DNA from: JACQHJ01 sp038063075
Lineage (GTDB): Bacteria > Patescibacteriota > Microgenomatia > Levybacterales > UBA12049
Assembly: GCA_038063075.1 (NCBI GenBank)
Contig: JBBTVW010000022.1
Coordinates: 1 to 12,973, forward strand
Direction: 5' to 3'
DNA length: 12,973 nt
Below are positions 5,774-12,839 of the stretch, piece after piece. Position 1 is the stretch's first letter, and each line of letters begins with the position of its first letter. Position numbers and translations under genes: made by a program. The notes beneath the pieces are model-generated. The model searched no databases, was not told the DNA's origin, and saw only the letters and a list, made by a program, of their open reading frames with translations.

Positions 5774-6947
5774 CTACTTGTGTCCTTTGCTCAATTTTTT
5801 CAAGTATATTATCTATTTTAACAACTCCTATTGGTTTTTTATCACTATCTACTACTGGAAGAAGTCTAAGATTATATTTTGCAAAAAGAAGTATTACTTC
5901 ATTTACGCCAACATTTGGATAAACGAATTTTCTTTCACTGACTAAATCTTTAAGTTGGGCTAGGGAATCGCTATCTAAAATGTCTTTTGTATAAATAGTA
6001 CCTACTAATTTTTCATTTCCGTTTGTAATTACTATTGCTTCAGGCTTTGGCTTTTGTTCGAAAAGCAGATTATATGCTTCTTTAACAATTAAGTTTCCAT
6101 CAAATTTCCAAAAAGTTGTTCTCATCATTGCTCCTGCTGTTTCAGAGCCAAAATCAAGAATTTTCTCTACTCTTGATGCCCTCTCTGTTCCCATAAGTTT
6201 TAAAATTTCCCTAATTCTTAATGGATTTACCTTATAAAAAAGTCCTGCAATTGAAGCAACATGCATTTTAGAAACAACTTGGCCTAAAGCTGAAGCTTTA
6301 AGTTCTTCTAGGATTGCTTCTCTTGTTTTAATATCTGTTTCTTCAATCGCTTTAGCAGCACTTCTTGCATCTAAGCTTTCTACTATTGAAAGTCTTTCTT
6401 TATTTCCTAGGTTTTCTAATATGTCTGCTAATTCACTTGGGTGGATTTTGTTAAGTCTATTTTGTGATAAGCTTATCTTTACATTTCCTGTTACATAGTC
6501 AAAGGCTTCAATTATTTGCCATGGGATTATTTTTGGTTTAATTTTAATAAACCTATCAAGACTAAGTCTTCTTATTATGCCTGAAGCTCCAATATCAATT
6601 CCTACTACTTTTAATTGATTTGTTGCATCCATGACTATATCGTTGACTCTAACTAATCTTCTATCATCAATATCAATTACTTGTTTATCTAAAAGATCCT
6701 CATTTAAGTAAAAATCCCCTTCGTCGTATGGAAGAAAGGGACCTTTTATGGAACTTAAAACAGCTCCAAAGCTCTTAATCTCAATATTGGATGGAGAAAT
6801 TGTTAATTTTTTACCATTTTTTTTTATTACAATCTTTGAAATTGTAGGATTAGGGGAGCTTTCGAGTACCGCAAAATCAACCATTTTTCCATAGATTTTT
6901 CTTTCAAAATAGACGTTTTTACCAAGCAAATTGCTTAGATAAATCAT
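5760..6947 (-). CDS. Soluble PRC-barrel / MgtE_N / CBS metal-sensor protein
   Basis: A 395-residue protein with no membrane helix. Order: PRC-barrel-like beta domains (about 1-55 and 83-136), an MgtE N-terminal superhelical domain (about 160-265, with IHPSELADILENL and repeated ExxxLxxL helices), then two CBS motifs (about 268-325 and 333-390). In full MgtE channels, MgtE_N plus CBS bind Mg2+ in the cytosol and gate a C-terminal membrane channel. That channel domain is absent here, and the NRAMP-type transporter follows with a 14-base overlap. The likely role is regulation of that transporter by cytosolic Mg2+. The start is supported by a promoter whose -10 ends nine bases upstream; there is no SD. 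Domain calls are firm, partnership inferred. Confidence 0.85.
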   Translation of the reverse strand: MIYLSNLLGKNVYFERKIYGKMVDFAVLESSPNPTISKIVIKKNGKKLTISPSNIEIKSFGAVLSSIKGPFLPYDEGDFYLNEDLLDKQVIDIDDRRLVRVNDIVMDATNQLKVVGIDIGASGIIRRLSLDRFIKIKPKIIPWQIIEAFDYVTGNVKISLSQNRLNKIHPSELADILENLGNKERLSIVESLDARSAAKAIEETDIKTREAILEELKASALGQVVSKMHVASIAGLFYKVNPLRIREILKLMGTERASRVEKILDFGSETAGAMMRTTFWKFDGNLIVKEAYNLLFEQKPKPEAIVITNGNEKLVGTIYTKDILDSDSLAQLKDLVSERKFVYPNVGVNEVILLFAKYNLRLLPVVDSDKKPIGVVKIDNILEKIEQRTQVDELI

Positions 6948-6956
6948 ATTGTTTTA

Positions 6957-6986
6957 ATTGTAGTTTCGTGCTCAATAGCGTGTCAA
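6957..6986 (-). promoter_or_regulatory. Promoter for the sensor/transporter operon
   Basis: Read on the minus strand: TTGACA (6986-6981), an 18-base spacer, TACAAT (6962-6957). Nine bases remain to the ATG at 6947, so RNA should start within about three bases of it. The space upstream, shared with the divergent lon promoter, is too short for an M-box magnesium riboswitch. Confidence 0.65.
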
Positions 6987-7015
6987 CCCCCTAAAATAAT
7001 TGCTTCAATTAGTTC

Positions 7016-7045
7016 TTGACAATCTAGCAACCCATATGATAGAGT
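7016..7045 (+). promoter_or_regulatory. lon promoter
   Basis: TTGACA at 7016-7021. The best-spaced -10 is TAGAGT (7040-7045, 18-base spacer); TATGAT at 7035-7040 is a better match but only 13 bases away. The HrcA-type operator covers the spacer and -10, as expected for repression. Confidence 0.5.
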
Positions 7046-7050
7046 GCTAA
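7024..7050 (+). promoter_or_regulatory. CIRCE-type operator (HrcA binding site) before lon
   Basis: The canonical CIRCE is TTAGCACTC-N9-GAGTGCTAA. Here the right half GAGTGCTAA (7042-7050) is perfect, the spacer is exactly nine bases, and the left half CTAGCAACC (7024-7032) matches at six of nine positions. It overlaps the lon promoter, implying heat-shock derepression through HrcA, whose gene is not in this window. Confidence 0.75.
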
Positions 7051-7058
7051 TACAATTT

Positions 7059-9428
7059 ATGGAAAGAATAGTACCCATAATTCCAATCAGGGATGGAATA
7101 ATCTTTCCCTACACAGATTCAGTTTTAACTTTTGGCAGGCCTAAAAGTTTAGCAGCACTAGAATCTTCATTTAGCCAAGAAAGGGTTGTAGGTTTTGTGC
7201 TTCAAAAGAACGCAAAGCTTAACGAGCCATCTTCTTCTGATTTATATGCTGTAGGAACGCTTTCTCATATTGAAAGAATGATTAAAAGTGATGGAGAAAT
7301 AAATGCTCAGGTTAAAGGGCTTTCAAGAATAAAAATTATTGAATATGTTCAGGATGCTCCATATTTAATGGCAAGAGTAAAAGAGATAGAAGATGATGCC
7401 ACTGATTCTCCAGAGATTAAAGCATTAACAAATCACCTAATAAATGAGTTTAGACGGGCTGTAAATTTAGGAAAGTTTGTAGACTTCTTAGTCTTTATGA
7501 ATGTAATGAGTGATAATTCTGCTTCTCAATTGGCTGACCTGGTTGCCTCTGTATTAGATCTAAAGCCAATGGAAAAACAAGAATTCTTAGAAGAACTAAA
7601 TGTTAAAAATAGGCTTGAGAGAATAATCGAGGTACTTGCTAAAGAAATAAAGGTATTAGAGCTTGAGAAAAAGATTGCTTCAAAAACTCAGGAAAGATTT
7701 GAAAAAGGCGCAAGAGAAGTAATGCTTAGAGAAAGACTTAAGACAATTGAAAAAGAGCTTGGAGAATCAGATGAGGATAGTGAAATAAAAGAACTTTTTG
7801 ACAAATTAAAAAAAGCTAAAATGCCTGAAGACGTTGAGGAAAAGGCAAAGAAGGAAATAAAAAAGCTTTCTCAAATGAATCAATTTAATCCTGAAAGTGG
7901 ATATATTAGAAACTATCTTGATTGGCTATTGGATCTTCCTTGGAGTGAGGAAACTAAAAATAATGTAAATATAAAGCTTGCTGAAAAAATCTTAGATGAA
8001 GATCATTTTGGACTTGATAAAGTAAAAGAAAGAATTACAGAATATCTTGCTGTTCATAAATTAGCTGGAAAAATGAAGGGTCCAATTCTTTGTTTCGTTG
8101 GTCCTCCAGGAGTAGGTAAAACTTCAATTGGTAAATCAATAGCAAGAGCACTTGGTAGGAAGTTCGTTAAGATGTCTCTTGGTGGAATAAGAGATGAAGC
8201 AGAAATTAGAGGACACAGAAGAACTTATGTAGGAGCAATGCCTGGAAGAATAATTCAGGGTATTAAAGACGCAGAGGCAAAAAATCCAGTCTTTATGCTT
8301 GATGAAATAGATAAAGTGGGAGCAGATTTTAGAGGAGATCCTTCATCAGCACTTTTAGAAGCATTAGATCCAGAGCAAAATTATGCTTTTTCAGATCATT
8401 ACCTTGAAGTACCTTTTGATTTGTCAGATGTAATGTTTATTACAACTGCAAACGTATTAGATACAATTCCACCTGCTTTAAGAGATAGGCTTGAGATTAT
8501 TCACTTTGCAGGATATACACAAGAAGAGAAATTTAGAATTATTAAAGGATTTTTACTTAAAAAACAAATGGAGGCTCATGGATTAAAACAAGAAAACATA
8601 GAAATAACAGATGCTGGCATTAGATTTATAATAGAACACTATACAAGAGAAGCTGGAGTTAGAAATCTAGAAAGACAAATCGCAGCCCTCTTTAGAAAAA
8701 TTGCAAAAAAAGTAGCTGAAGGTAAAAAAGCTAAAGTAATTGTCACAGAAAAAAATGTTTCTAAATTCTTAGGTCCTATTAAGGTGAGCGCAACTCTTAT
8801 TGAGAAAAAAGATGAAGTTGGTATGTCTACAGGACTTGCATGGACAGAAGCAGGAGGAGACGTACTATTTATAGAAGTAGCTCTTATGCCTGGCAAAGGA
8901 CAATTAATTCTAACAGGACAATTAGGTGAAGTAATGAAAGAGTCTTGCCAAGCTGCAATGAGCTATATTAGAGCAAGAGCAAAGGAATTAGGTCTAGATG
9001 AAAAGTTTTATCAAAAAATTGACGTTCACGTACACGTTCCAGAAGGAGCGGTTCCAAAAGATGGACCAAGTGCTGGTCTTGCAATAGCAACAGCAATAAC
9101 GTCAGCTTTGACAAAAATACCTGTAATAAGAACCGTTGGTATGACTGGAGAGCTTACTCTAAGAGGAAGAGCTTTAGAAATTGGCGGAGTGAAGGAAAAA
9201 GTTATTGCAGCTCACAGAGCTGGACTTAAAACAGTAATACTTCCAAAAGATAATAAAAAAGATTTAGAAGATGTTCCAAAAGAAGTAATTAAAGATCTTA
9301 AGTTTATGTTCGTAAATCATATGGATGAGGTATTGGATATTGCTTTAACCAAACCTCTTATTAAAAAACAAGTTGGAGAATTTCATTTGCGACCAATTTT
9401 ACACGCAACGCCTCTAAAAGTTGATTAG
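7059..9428 (+). CDS. lon: ATP-dependent protease Lon
   Basis: AAA+ serine protease that unfolds and degrades damaged and regulatory proteins in the cytoplasm. Numbered from Met at 7059 (789 residues): LAN substrate-binding domain (about 1-200, starting MERIVPIIPIRDGIIFP), coiled coil (about 200-245), AAA+ module with Walker A GPPGVGKT (348-355), Walker B VFMLDEID (411-418), and a C-terminal Lon protease domain with the Ser/Lys dyad at Ser671 (PKDGPSAG) and Lys714 (GVKEK). All key residues are present and the length is typical. An in-frame GTG at 7044 lies inside the operator and promoter -10, so ATG 7059 is chosen; it also matches the usual Lon N-terminus. No SD is seen and the leader would be very short. 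No clear terminator follows; it ends in TAG. Confidence 0.96.
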   Translation: MERIVPIIPIRDGIIFPYTDSVLTFGRPKSLAALESSFSQERVVGFVLQKNAKLNEPSSSDLYAVGTLSHIERMIKSDGEINAQVKGLSRIKIIEYVQDAPYLMARVKEIEDDATDSPEIKALTNHLINEFRRAVNLGKFVDFLVFMNVMSDNSASQLADLVASVLDLKPMEKQEFLEELNVKNRLERIIEVLAKEIKVLELEKKIASKTQERFEKGAREVMLRERLKTIEKELGESDEDSEIKELFDKLKKAKMPEDVEEKAKKEIKKLSQMNQFNPESGYIRNYLDWLLDLPWSEETKNNVNIKLAEKILDEDHFGLDKVKERITEYLAVHKLAGKMKGPILCFVGPPGVGKTSIGKSIARALGRKFVKMSLGGIRDEAEIRGHRRTYVGAMPGRIIQGIKDAEAKNPVFMLDEIDKVGADFRGDPSSALLEALDPEQNYAFSDHYLEVPFDLSDVMFITTANVLDTIPPALRDRLEIIHFAGYTQEEKFRIIKGFLLKKQMEAHGLKQENIEITDAGIRFIIEHYTREAGVRNLERQIAALFRKIAKKVAEGKKAKVIVTEKNVSKFLGPIKVSATLIEKKDEVGMSTGLAWTEAGGDVLFIEVALMPGKGQLILTGQLGEVMKESCQAAMSYIRARAKELGLDEKFYQKIDVHVHVPEGAVPKDGPSAGLAIATAITSALTKIPVIRTVGMTGELTLRGRALEIGGVKEKVIAAHRAGLKTVILPKDNKKDLEDVPKEVIKDLKFMFVNHMDEVLDIALTKPLIKKQVGEFHLRPILHATPLKVD

Positions 9429-9440
9429 CCTCTAAATTAA

Positions 9441-9460
9441 ATGTCAAGTCAACTTGACAT
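9441..9460 (+). promoter_or_regulatory. Perfect inverted repeat, likely operator of the XRE operon
   Basis: Arms ATGTCAAGT and ACTTGACAT around a two-base CA centre. The right arm contains the -35 box TTGACA. This position suggests autoregulation by the regulator encoded at 9518. It has no T tract, so it is not a good lon terminator. Confidence 0.6.
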
Positions 9461-9482
9461 AAGTAAATAAAATGTTTATTAT
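9454..9482 (+). promoter_or_regulatory. Promoter of the XRE-thioredoxin-DipZ operon
   Basis: TTGACA (9454-9459), 17-base spacer, TATTAT (9477-9482). RNA should start near 9489, leaving a leader of roughly 29 bases with no Shine-Dalgarno before the ATG at 9518. Confidence 0.65.
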
Positions 9483-9517
9483 ATATTTAATGAGCAATAA
9501 TTATATTATTAGTTATT

Positions 9518-9727
9518 ATGAAAGACTATGTACAAAATAAAGTTTCAAAGCTTCGAAAAGAAAATAACATTACACAAGAAGATCTCGCTAAAGCAGTTAA
9601 TGTTTCAAGGCAAACTATAGTTGCTATTGAAAAAGGAAATTATATTCCATCACTTTTATTGGGAATAAAGATTTCAAAATTTTTCAAAAAAAATACAGAA
9701 GAGGTTTTTATATATAAATATGAATAA
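9518..9727 (+). CDS. Small XRE-type helix-turn-helix regulator
   Basis: A 69-residue DNA-binding protein consisting almost only of an HTH_3 domain (residues 6-60). The sequence KLRKENNITQEDLAKAVNVS then RQTIVAIEKGNYIPSL fits the compact family that usually sits beside a small membrane protein gene. Recognition helix is about 28-37. It has no cysteine, so it is unlikely to sense redox state directly. It heads a packed operon and its stop overlaps the next start by eight bases, so translation is likely coupled. The inverted repeat at its promoter is a natural binding site, suggesting autoregulation; this is inferred from position. Confidence 0.88.
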   Translation: MKDYVQNKVSKLRKENNITQEDLAKAVNVSRQTIVAIEKGNYIPSLLLGIKISKFFKKNTEEVFIYKYE

Positions 9728-10091
9728 TAAATTTAATTTTCTAGGAGAAACAATAATTTCATTATTTTTAGTTGGATTACTTGTCTTTTTTATAAATCCT
9801 CTAGATCTTTTAATGCCAAAAGAGTTGCATTTATTTATGGTTCCAACTCTTATTTTATTTTTTGTTATTTTTGCAGGAGTAGTTTGGAAAGAAAAAACAA
9901 CTGATGAAAGACAAGAGCTTCATAAATTAATTGCTTCAAGATTTGCTTATTTTGCATCAGTAACTATTTTAGTAATAGGCATAATTTATCAAAGTTATTA
10001 TGGATCAATTGATCCATGGTTAGTTATTGCCGTATGCGTAATTCTTCTTTCTAAGATTTTTGGTTTAATCTACGGATATATTAAGCATTAA
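9720..10091 (+). CDS. Four-helix membrane protein paired with XRE regulator (DUF2178-like)
   Basis: A 123-residue integral membrane protein with four predicted helices (about 10-27, 36-55, 73-92, 98-119). The loop after helix two holds KTTDERQELHKLIASRFAYF; a D-E-R motif followed by a helix in this place is typical of small membrane proteins encoded next to compact XRE regulators (DUF2178 and relatives), although exact family membership cannot be settled by eye. A role in controlling the partner regulator from the membrane is plausible but undemonstrated. It overlaps the regulator gene by eight bases and ends two bases before the thioredoxin gene, so all are likely on one message. Confidence 0.7.
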   Translation: MNNKFNFLGETIISLFLVGLLVFFINPLDLLMPKELHLFMVPTLILFFVIFAGVVWKEKTTDERQELHKLIASRFAYFASVTILVIGIIYQSYYGSIDPWLVIAVCVILLSKIFGLIYGYIKH

Positions 10092-10093
10092 TT

Positions 10094-10636
10094 ATGAATA
10101 GTAAATTAGTTTTAACTTTTGGTTTTGGATTAGTAATTCTTGTTTTAGGATTTTCATATTTTTTCTTTGTAAAAGATTCTAAAGAAAAAGTTATGACAAA
10201 ACCTAATCTAGTAGAAAGTGAAGAAGCAATAATGGATAAAGATAAAAATGAGGCAATGACTAAGTCAGGCTCTTTGGGTAATGTCATTGCTGGTACTAAA
10301 ACTCCATATATCTCGTTTGCCCAAAAAGATTATGAAAAAGCTCTTTTGGATAGAAAAATTGTTTTCTTAGATTTTTACGCTAATTGGTGTCCAATTTGCA
10401 GAGCAGAAGCGCCAGAAATTGAGGCAGGATTTAATAGTTTAGACAATGAGAATATTGTAGGCTTTAGGGTAAATTTTAAAGATAGTGAAACTGATGAGGA
10501 TGAAAAAAGATTAGCAACAAAATTTGAAATACCTTATCAACATACAAAGGTTATTCTGCAAAATGGAAAAGTCGTATTAAAAGATGGTGAATCTTGGGAC
10601 AAAGAAAAATTAATTGAAGAACTATCTAGATTTTAA
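10094..10636 (+). CDS. Membrane-anchored extracytoplasmic thioredoxin-like protein
   Basis: A 180-residue protein with one N-terminal membrane segment (about 5-26) acting as signal anchor, a charged linker (27-65) and a thioredoxin fold (about 72-180). The active site is Trp98-Cys99-Pro-Ile-Cys102 within DFYANWCPICRAEAPE, and a cis-proline (Pro147, in EIPYQHT) completes the site. The Cys-Pro-Ile-Cys form with following Arg resembles TlpA/DsbD-gamma-type reductants. It probably reduces disulfides outside the membrane, recharged by the CcdA part of DipZ, whose gene begins immediately after its stop codon. No SD is seen. The fold and active site are clear; natural substrates are unknown. Confidence 0.88.
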   Translation: MNSKLVLTFGFGLVILVLGFSYFFFVKDSKEKVMTKPNLVESEEAIMDKDKNEAMTKSGSLGNVIAGTKTPYISFAQKDYEKALLDRKIVFLDFYANWCPICRAEAPEIEAGFNSLDNENIVGFRVNFKDSETDEDEKRLATKFEIPYQHTKVILQNGKVVLKDGESWDKEKLIEELSRF

Positions 10637-12367
10637 ATGACATTGCTTTTAACTTTTGCTTTTATTTCAGGACTTATTACAATATTCGCTCCTTGTATCT
10701 GGCCACTACTTCCAATTATTCTTTCTTCAAGTACTACTGGGGGACATAAAAAGCCTTTTGGAATAACTTTAGGAATAATGCTTTCATTTGGACTTCTAAC
10801 GTTAACGATTTCCTATATAGTTAGAATAATTCCTTTTGATCCTGAAATTTTAAGGTATTTTGCTGTTTTTGTAATTGCTGTTTTAGGCCTTACTTTAATA
10901 ATCCCAAAGCTTTCTCAAATATTAGAAGGATCAGTGAGTAAACTTAGTTCTAGGTTTAGTTTTGTAGGTCAAACAAATCACCCAGGCTTTTGGTCAGGTT
11001 TTATTACTGGGCTTGCTTTAGGAATTGTTTGGACTCCTTGTGCAGGACCAATTCTTGCCACAATCGCTGCACTTTCTGCAACACAATCCGTAAACTTAAA
11101 CGTTATTTTAATTACCCTTGTATACATTATAGGAGTTGGTATTCCACTTTTTATATTTGCATGGCTTGGTAAATATATTTTTGCTCGCTCCCGTGTCCTA
11201 TCAAAATATACAGGTAGGGTTCAGCAAGTTTTTGGAGTGGTTATGATAATAACAGCCATATTAATTGCAACAAATTATGATAAGGTTTTACAGGCAAAGC
11301 TTTTGGATTTTTTCCCATCGTACAGTAATTTTATTGTTAATTTGGAAAGTAGTAATGGGGTTAGAGAGCAACTTGATCTTCTTAAGAATAATAAATCAAC
11401 TTTGCCAACTGATACAAAAGGATTATTAAATGTAAATATTAAGGCTCCAGAAGTTGTTGGTATAAATAATTGGTTAAATACAGAAAAAGAAATAAAAATA
11501 GCAGATCTAAAAGGAAAAGTTGTATTAGTAGATTTTTGGACATACACTTGCATAAATTGCATAAGAACATTTCCTCATGTAACGAGTTGGTACAAAAAAT
11601 ATCAAGATCAAGGTTTTGTAGTTTTAGGAATTCATACTCCTGAGTTTGAATTTGAAAAAGATACGAAAAATGTTGAAAATGCGATAAAGCAATATAAAAT
11701 CAACTATCCAGTTGGACAAGATAATAATTATGCAACTTGGAATAACTATTCCAATAGATATTGGCCAGCAAAATATTTAATTGATGCAAATGGCAATATT
11801 AGAAAGTTTCACTTTGGAGAAGGCGAATATGAAGAAATGGAGATGGCTATCCAGCTTTTATTAAAAGAAGCAGGTAAAAGTGTTGAGGTAAAGGTAGATA
11901 ACATGGAAGATAATACTTCTAGTCTTAGGATTTCTCCAGAGACATATCTTGGCTCAAAAAGAATGCAATATTATTATCCATCAGGCAGTCTTGGTGTAGG
12001 TTCAAAAGATTTTACTCTTTCGCCTGTTATTTCCCAAAACTCCTTTAGCCTTGGTGGTTTTTGGGAAATTAAAGAAGAAAATGCAGTTACCATTAAAGAT
12101 AGCGTTCTAACGTATAATTTTTCTGCAAATAAGGTTTTTCTTGTTTTAAGACCAGGTGATTCAAAAACATCTAAGGTAAAAGTATATTTAGATGGAGAAC
12201 TAGTTAATAATGCAAATTCAGGCAGCGATGTTGTAAAGGGTGAGCTTACAATCGATACTGATAGGCTATACAATTTAATTGATTTAAAAGGTAAATCAGG
12301 TAGTCATATATTAAGATTAGACTTTGAGGATACTGGAATAGAGGTATTTGCATTTACCTTTGGATAA
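10637..12367 (+). CDS. dipZ: DipZ-type CcdA-thioredoxin fusion
   Basis: A 576-residue membrane thiol-disulfide transporter. The N-terminal CcdA/DsbD-beta domain (about 1-212, six helices) carries the two electron-relay cysteines: Cys20 in FAPCIWP and Cys134 in TPCAGP. An extracytoplasmic TlpA/DipZ-like thioredoxin domain follows (about 264-412) with Cys305-Ile-Asn-Cys308 in WTYTCINCIR and a proline in NRYWPAKY. The C-terminal part (about 433-576) is a beta-rich DipZ-type module, carbohydrate-binding-like (Thioredoxin_10). Reducing equivalents pass from cytosolic thioredoxin through the membrane cysteines to exported thiols. The start abuts the stop of the separate thioredoxin gene (TAA-ATG), indicating co-translation and partnership. 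Domain order and length match the DipZ family. Confidence 0.92.
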   Translation: MTLLLTFAFISGLITIFAPCIWPLLPIILSSSTTGGHKKPFGITLGIMLSFGLLTLTISYIVRIIPFDPEILRYFAVFVIAVLGLTLIIPKLSQILEGSVSKLSSRFSFVGQTNHPGFWSGFITGLALGIVWTPCAGPILATIAALSATQSVNLNVILITLVYIIGVGIPLFIFAWLGKYIFARSRVLSKYTGRVQQVFGVVMIITAILIATNYDKVLQAKLLDFFPSYSNFIVNLESSNGVREQLDLLKNNKSTLPTDTKGLLNVNIKAPEVVGINNWLNTEKEIKIADLKGKVVLVDFWTYTCINCIRTFPHVTSWYKKYQDQGFVVLGIHTPEFEFEKDTKNVENAIKQYKINYPVGQDNNYATWNNYSNRYWPAKYLIDANGNIRKFHFGEGEYEEMEMAIQLLLKEAGKSVEVKVDNMEDNTSSLRISPETYLGSKRMQYYYPSGSLGVGSKDFTLSPVISQNSFSLGGFWEIKEENAVTIKDSVLTYNFSANKVFLVLRPGDSKTSKVKVYLDGELVNNANSGSDVVKGELTIDTDRLYNLIDLKGKSGSHILRLDFEDTGIEVFAFTFG

Positions 12368-12531
12368 TCTTCTTGTACCCCTGATGAATCTTATTTTGAA
12401 CCGCTCTTGGCTCATTTTAACCATTTAATGGAAATATATAAAGTATCTAGTGATAATTAACCATAGAAAGATTTGAGTTTATTTTCTCTAGCTGAATAAC
12501 TTCAGATTTGAAATCATCAATAAAATACCTC
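12368..12531 (+). other. Intergenic stretch without a convincing feature
   Basis: No ORF with gene character. A five-base-pair hairpin CTGAA-TAAC-TTCAG (12492-12505) and the near-palindrome CCATT-T-AATGG (12421-12431) are present, but neither is followed by a T tract. No clear terminator for the dipZ operon is seen. Confidence 0.5.
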
Positions 12532-12560
12532 TTGACCTAATGTACATAATTATGTAATAT
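12532..12560 (+). promoter_or_regulatory. Toxin-antitoxin promoter with palindromic operator
   Basis: TTGACC (12532-12537) and TAATAT (12555-12560) with a 17-base spacer. The perfect 14-bp palindrome TACATAATTATGTA (12543-12556) fills the spacer and touches the -10, a usual place for a Phd/YefM autorepressor site. Six bases separate the -10 from the ATG at 12567, so the message should be leaderless. Confidence 0.6.
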
Positions 12561-12566
12561 AAAACC

Positions 12567-12839
12567 ATGACACATACATTACCGATTACTAAAGCAAGAG
12601 AGGACTTAACAACTCTAGTTAACAATGCTAATAAAAAACTAGAGGAATATGTTATTACTGTAAATGGTTCACCTGCGGCAGTTCTTATTTCAGCAGCGCA
12701 GTACGATTCCTGGAAAGAAACAAATGATATTATGAGCGATACAAAACTTCTTAATGCAGTAAAAAAAGGCGAAAAAGAAATAGATGATGGAAAAGGTATT
12801 CCATGGGAAGATGTAAAAAGAGATCTTAATTTAGAGTAA
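12567..12839 (+). CDS. Phd/YefM-family antitoxin
   Basis: A 90-residue antitoxin of a type II toxin-antitoxin pair. The N-terminal Phd/YefM DNA-binding fold (about 1-60) shows the family pattern: LPITKAREDLTTLVNNAN, then a strand EYVITVNGSPAAVLISAAQY with the conserved N-G-x-P-A-A-V-L turn, then the Asp-Ser-Trp helix. The C-terminal acidic part (61-90, ending WEDVKRDLNLE) would wrap the toxin. It probably binds the palindrome at its own promoter, with the toxin as co-repressor. Its stop overlaps the toxin ATG by one base (TAATG), giving coupled translation. No SD; a leaderless start fits the promoter spacing. Confidence 0.9.
   Translation: MTHTLPITKAREDLTTLVNNANKKLEEYVITVNGSPAAVLISAAQYDSWKETNDIMSDTKLLNAVKKGEKEIDDGKGIPWEDVKRDLNLE

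Noticed and set aside
5673..5945. 90-residue plus-strand open frame
   Set aside because: Antisense to the junction of the NRAMP and sensor genes, low-quality composition.
6948..7015. M-box magnesium riboswitch before the sensor/transporter operon
   Set aside because: The promoter leaves virtually no 5' leader and the gap is far too short for an M-box.
7044..7058. GTG start giving five extra residues for Lon
   Set aside because: The GTG is inside the CIRCE right half and the probable -10; the Lon family N-terminus begins at the ATG at 7059.
9441..9460. Inverted repeat as the lon terminator
   Set aside because: The arms have only a two-base centre and are followed by an A-rich stretch, not T residues; overlap with a good -35 favours an operator.
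11974..12273. 99-residue minus-strand open frame (and another at 11275-11562)
   Set aside because: Both are antisense to conserved DipZ domains without initiation signals.
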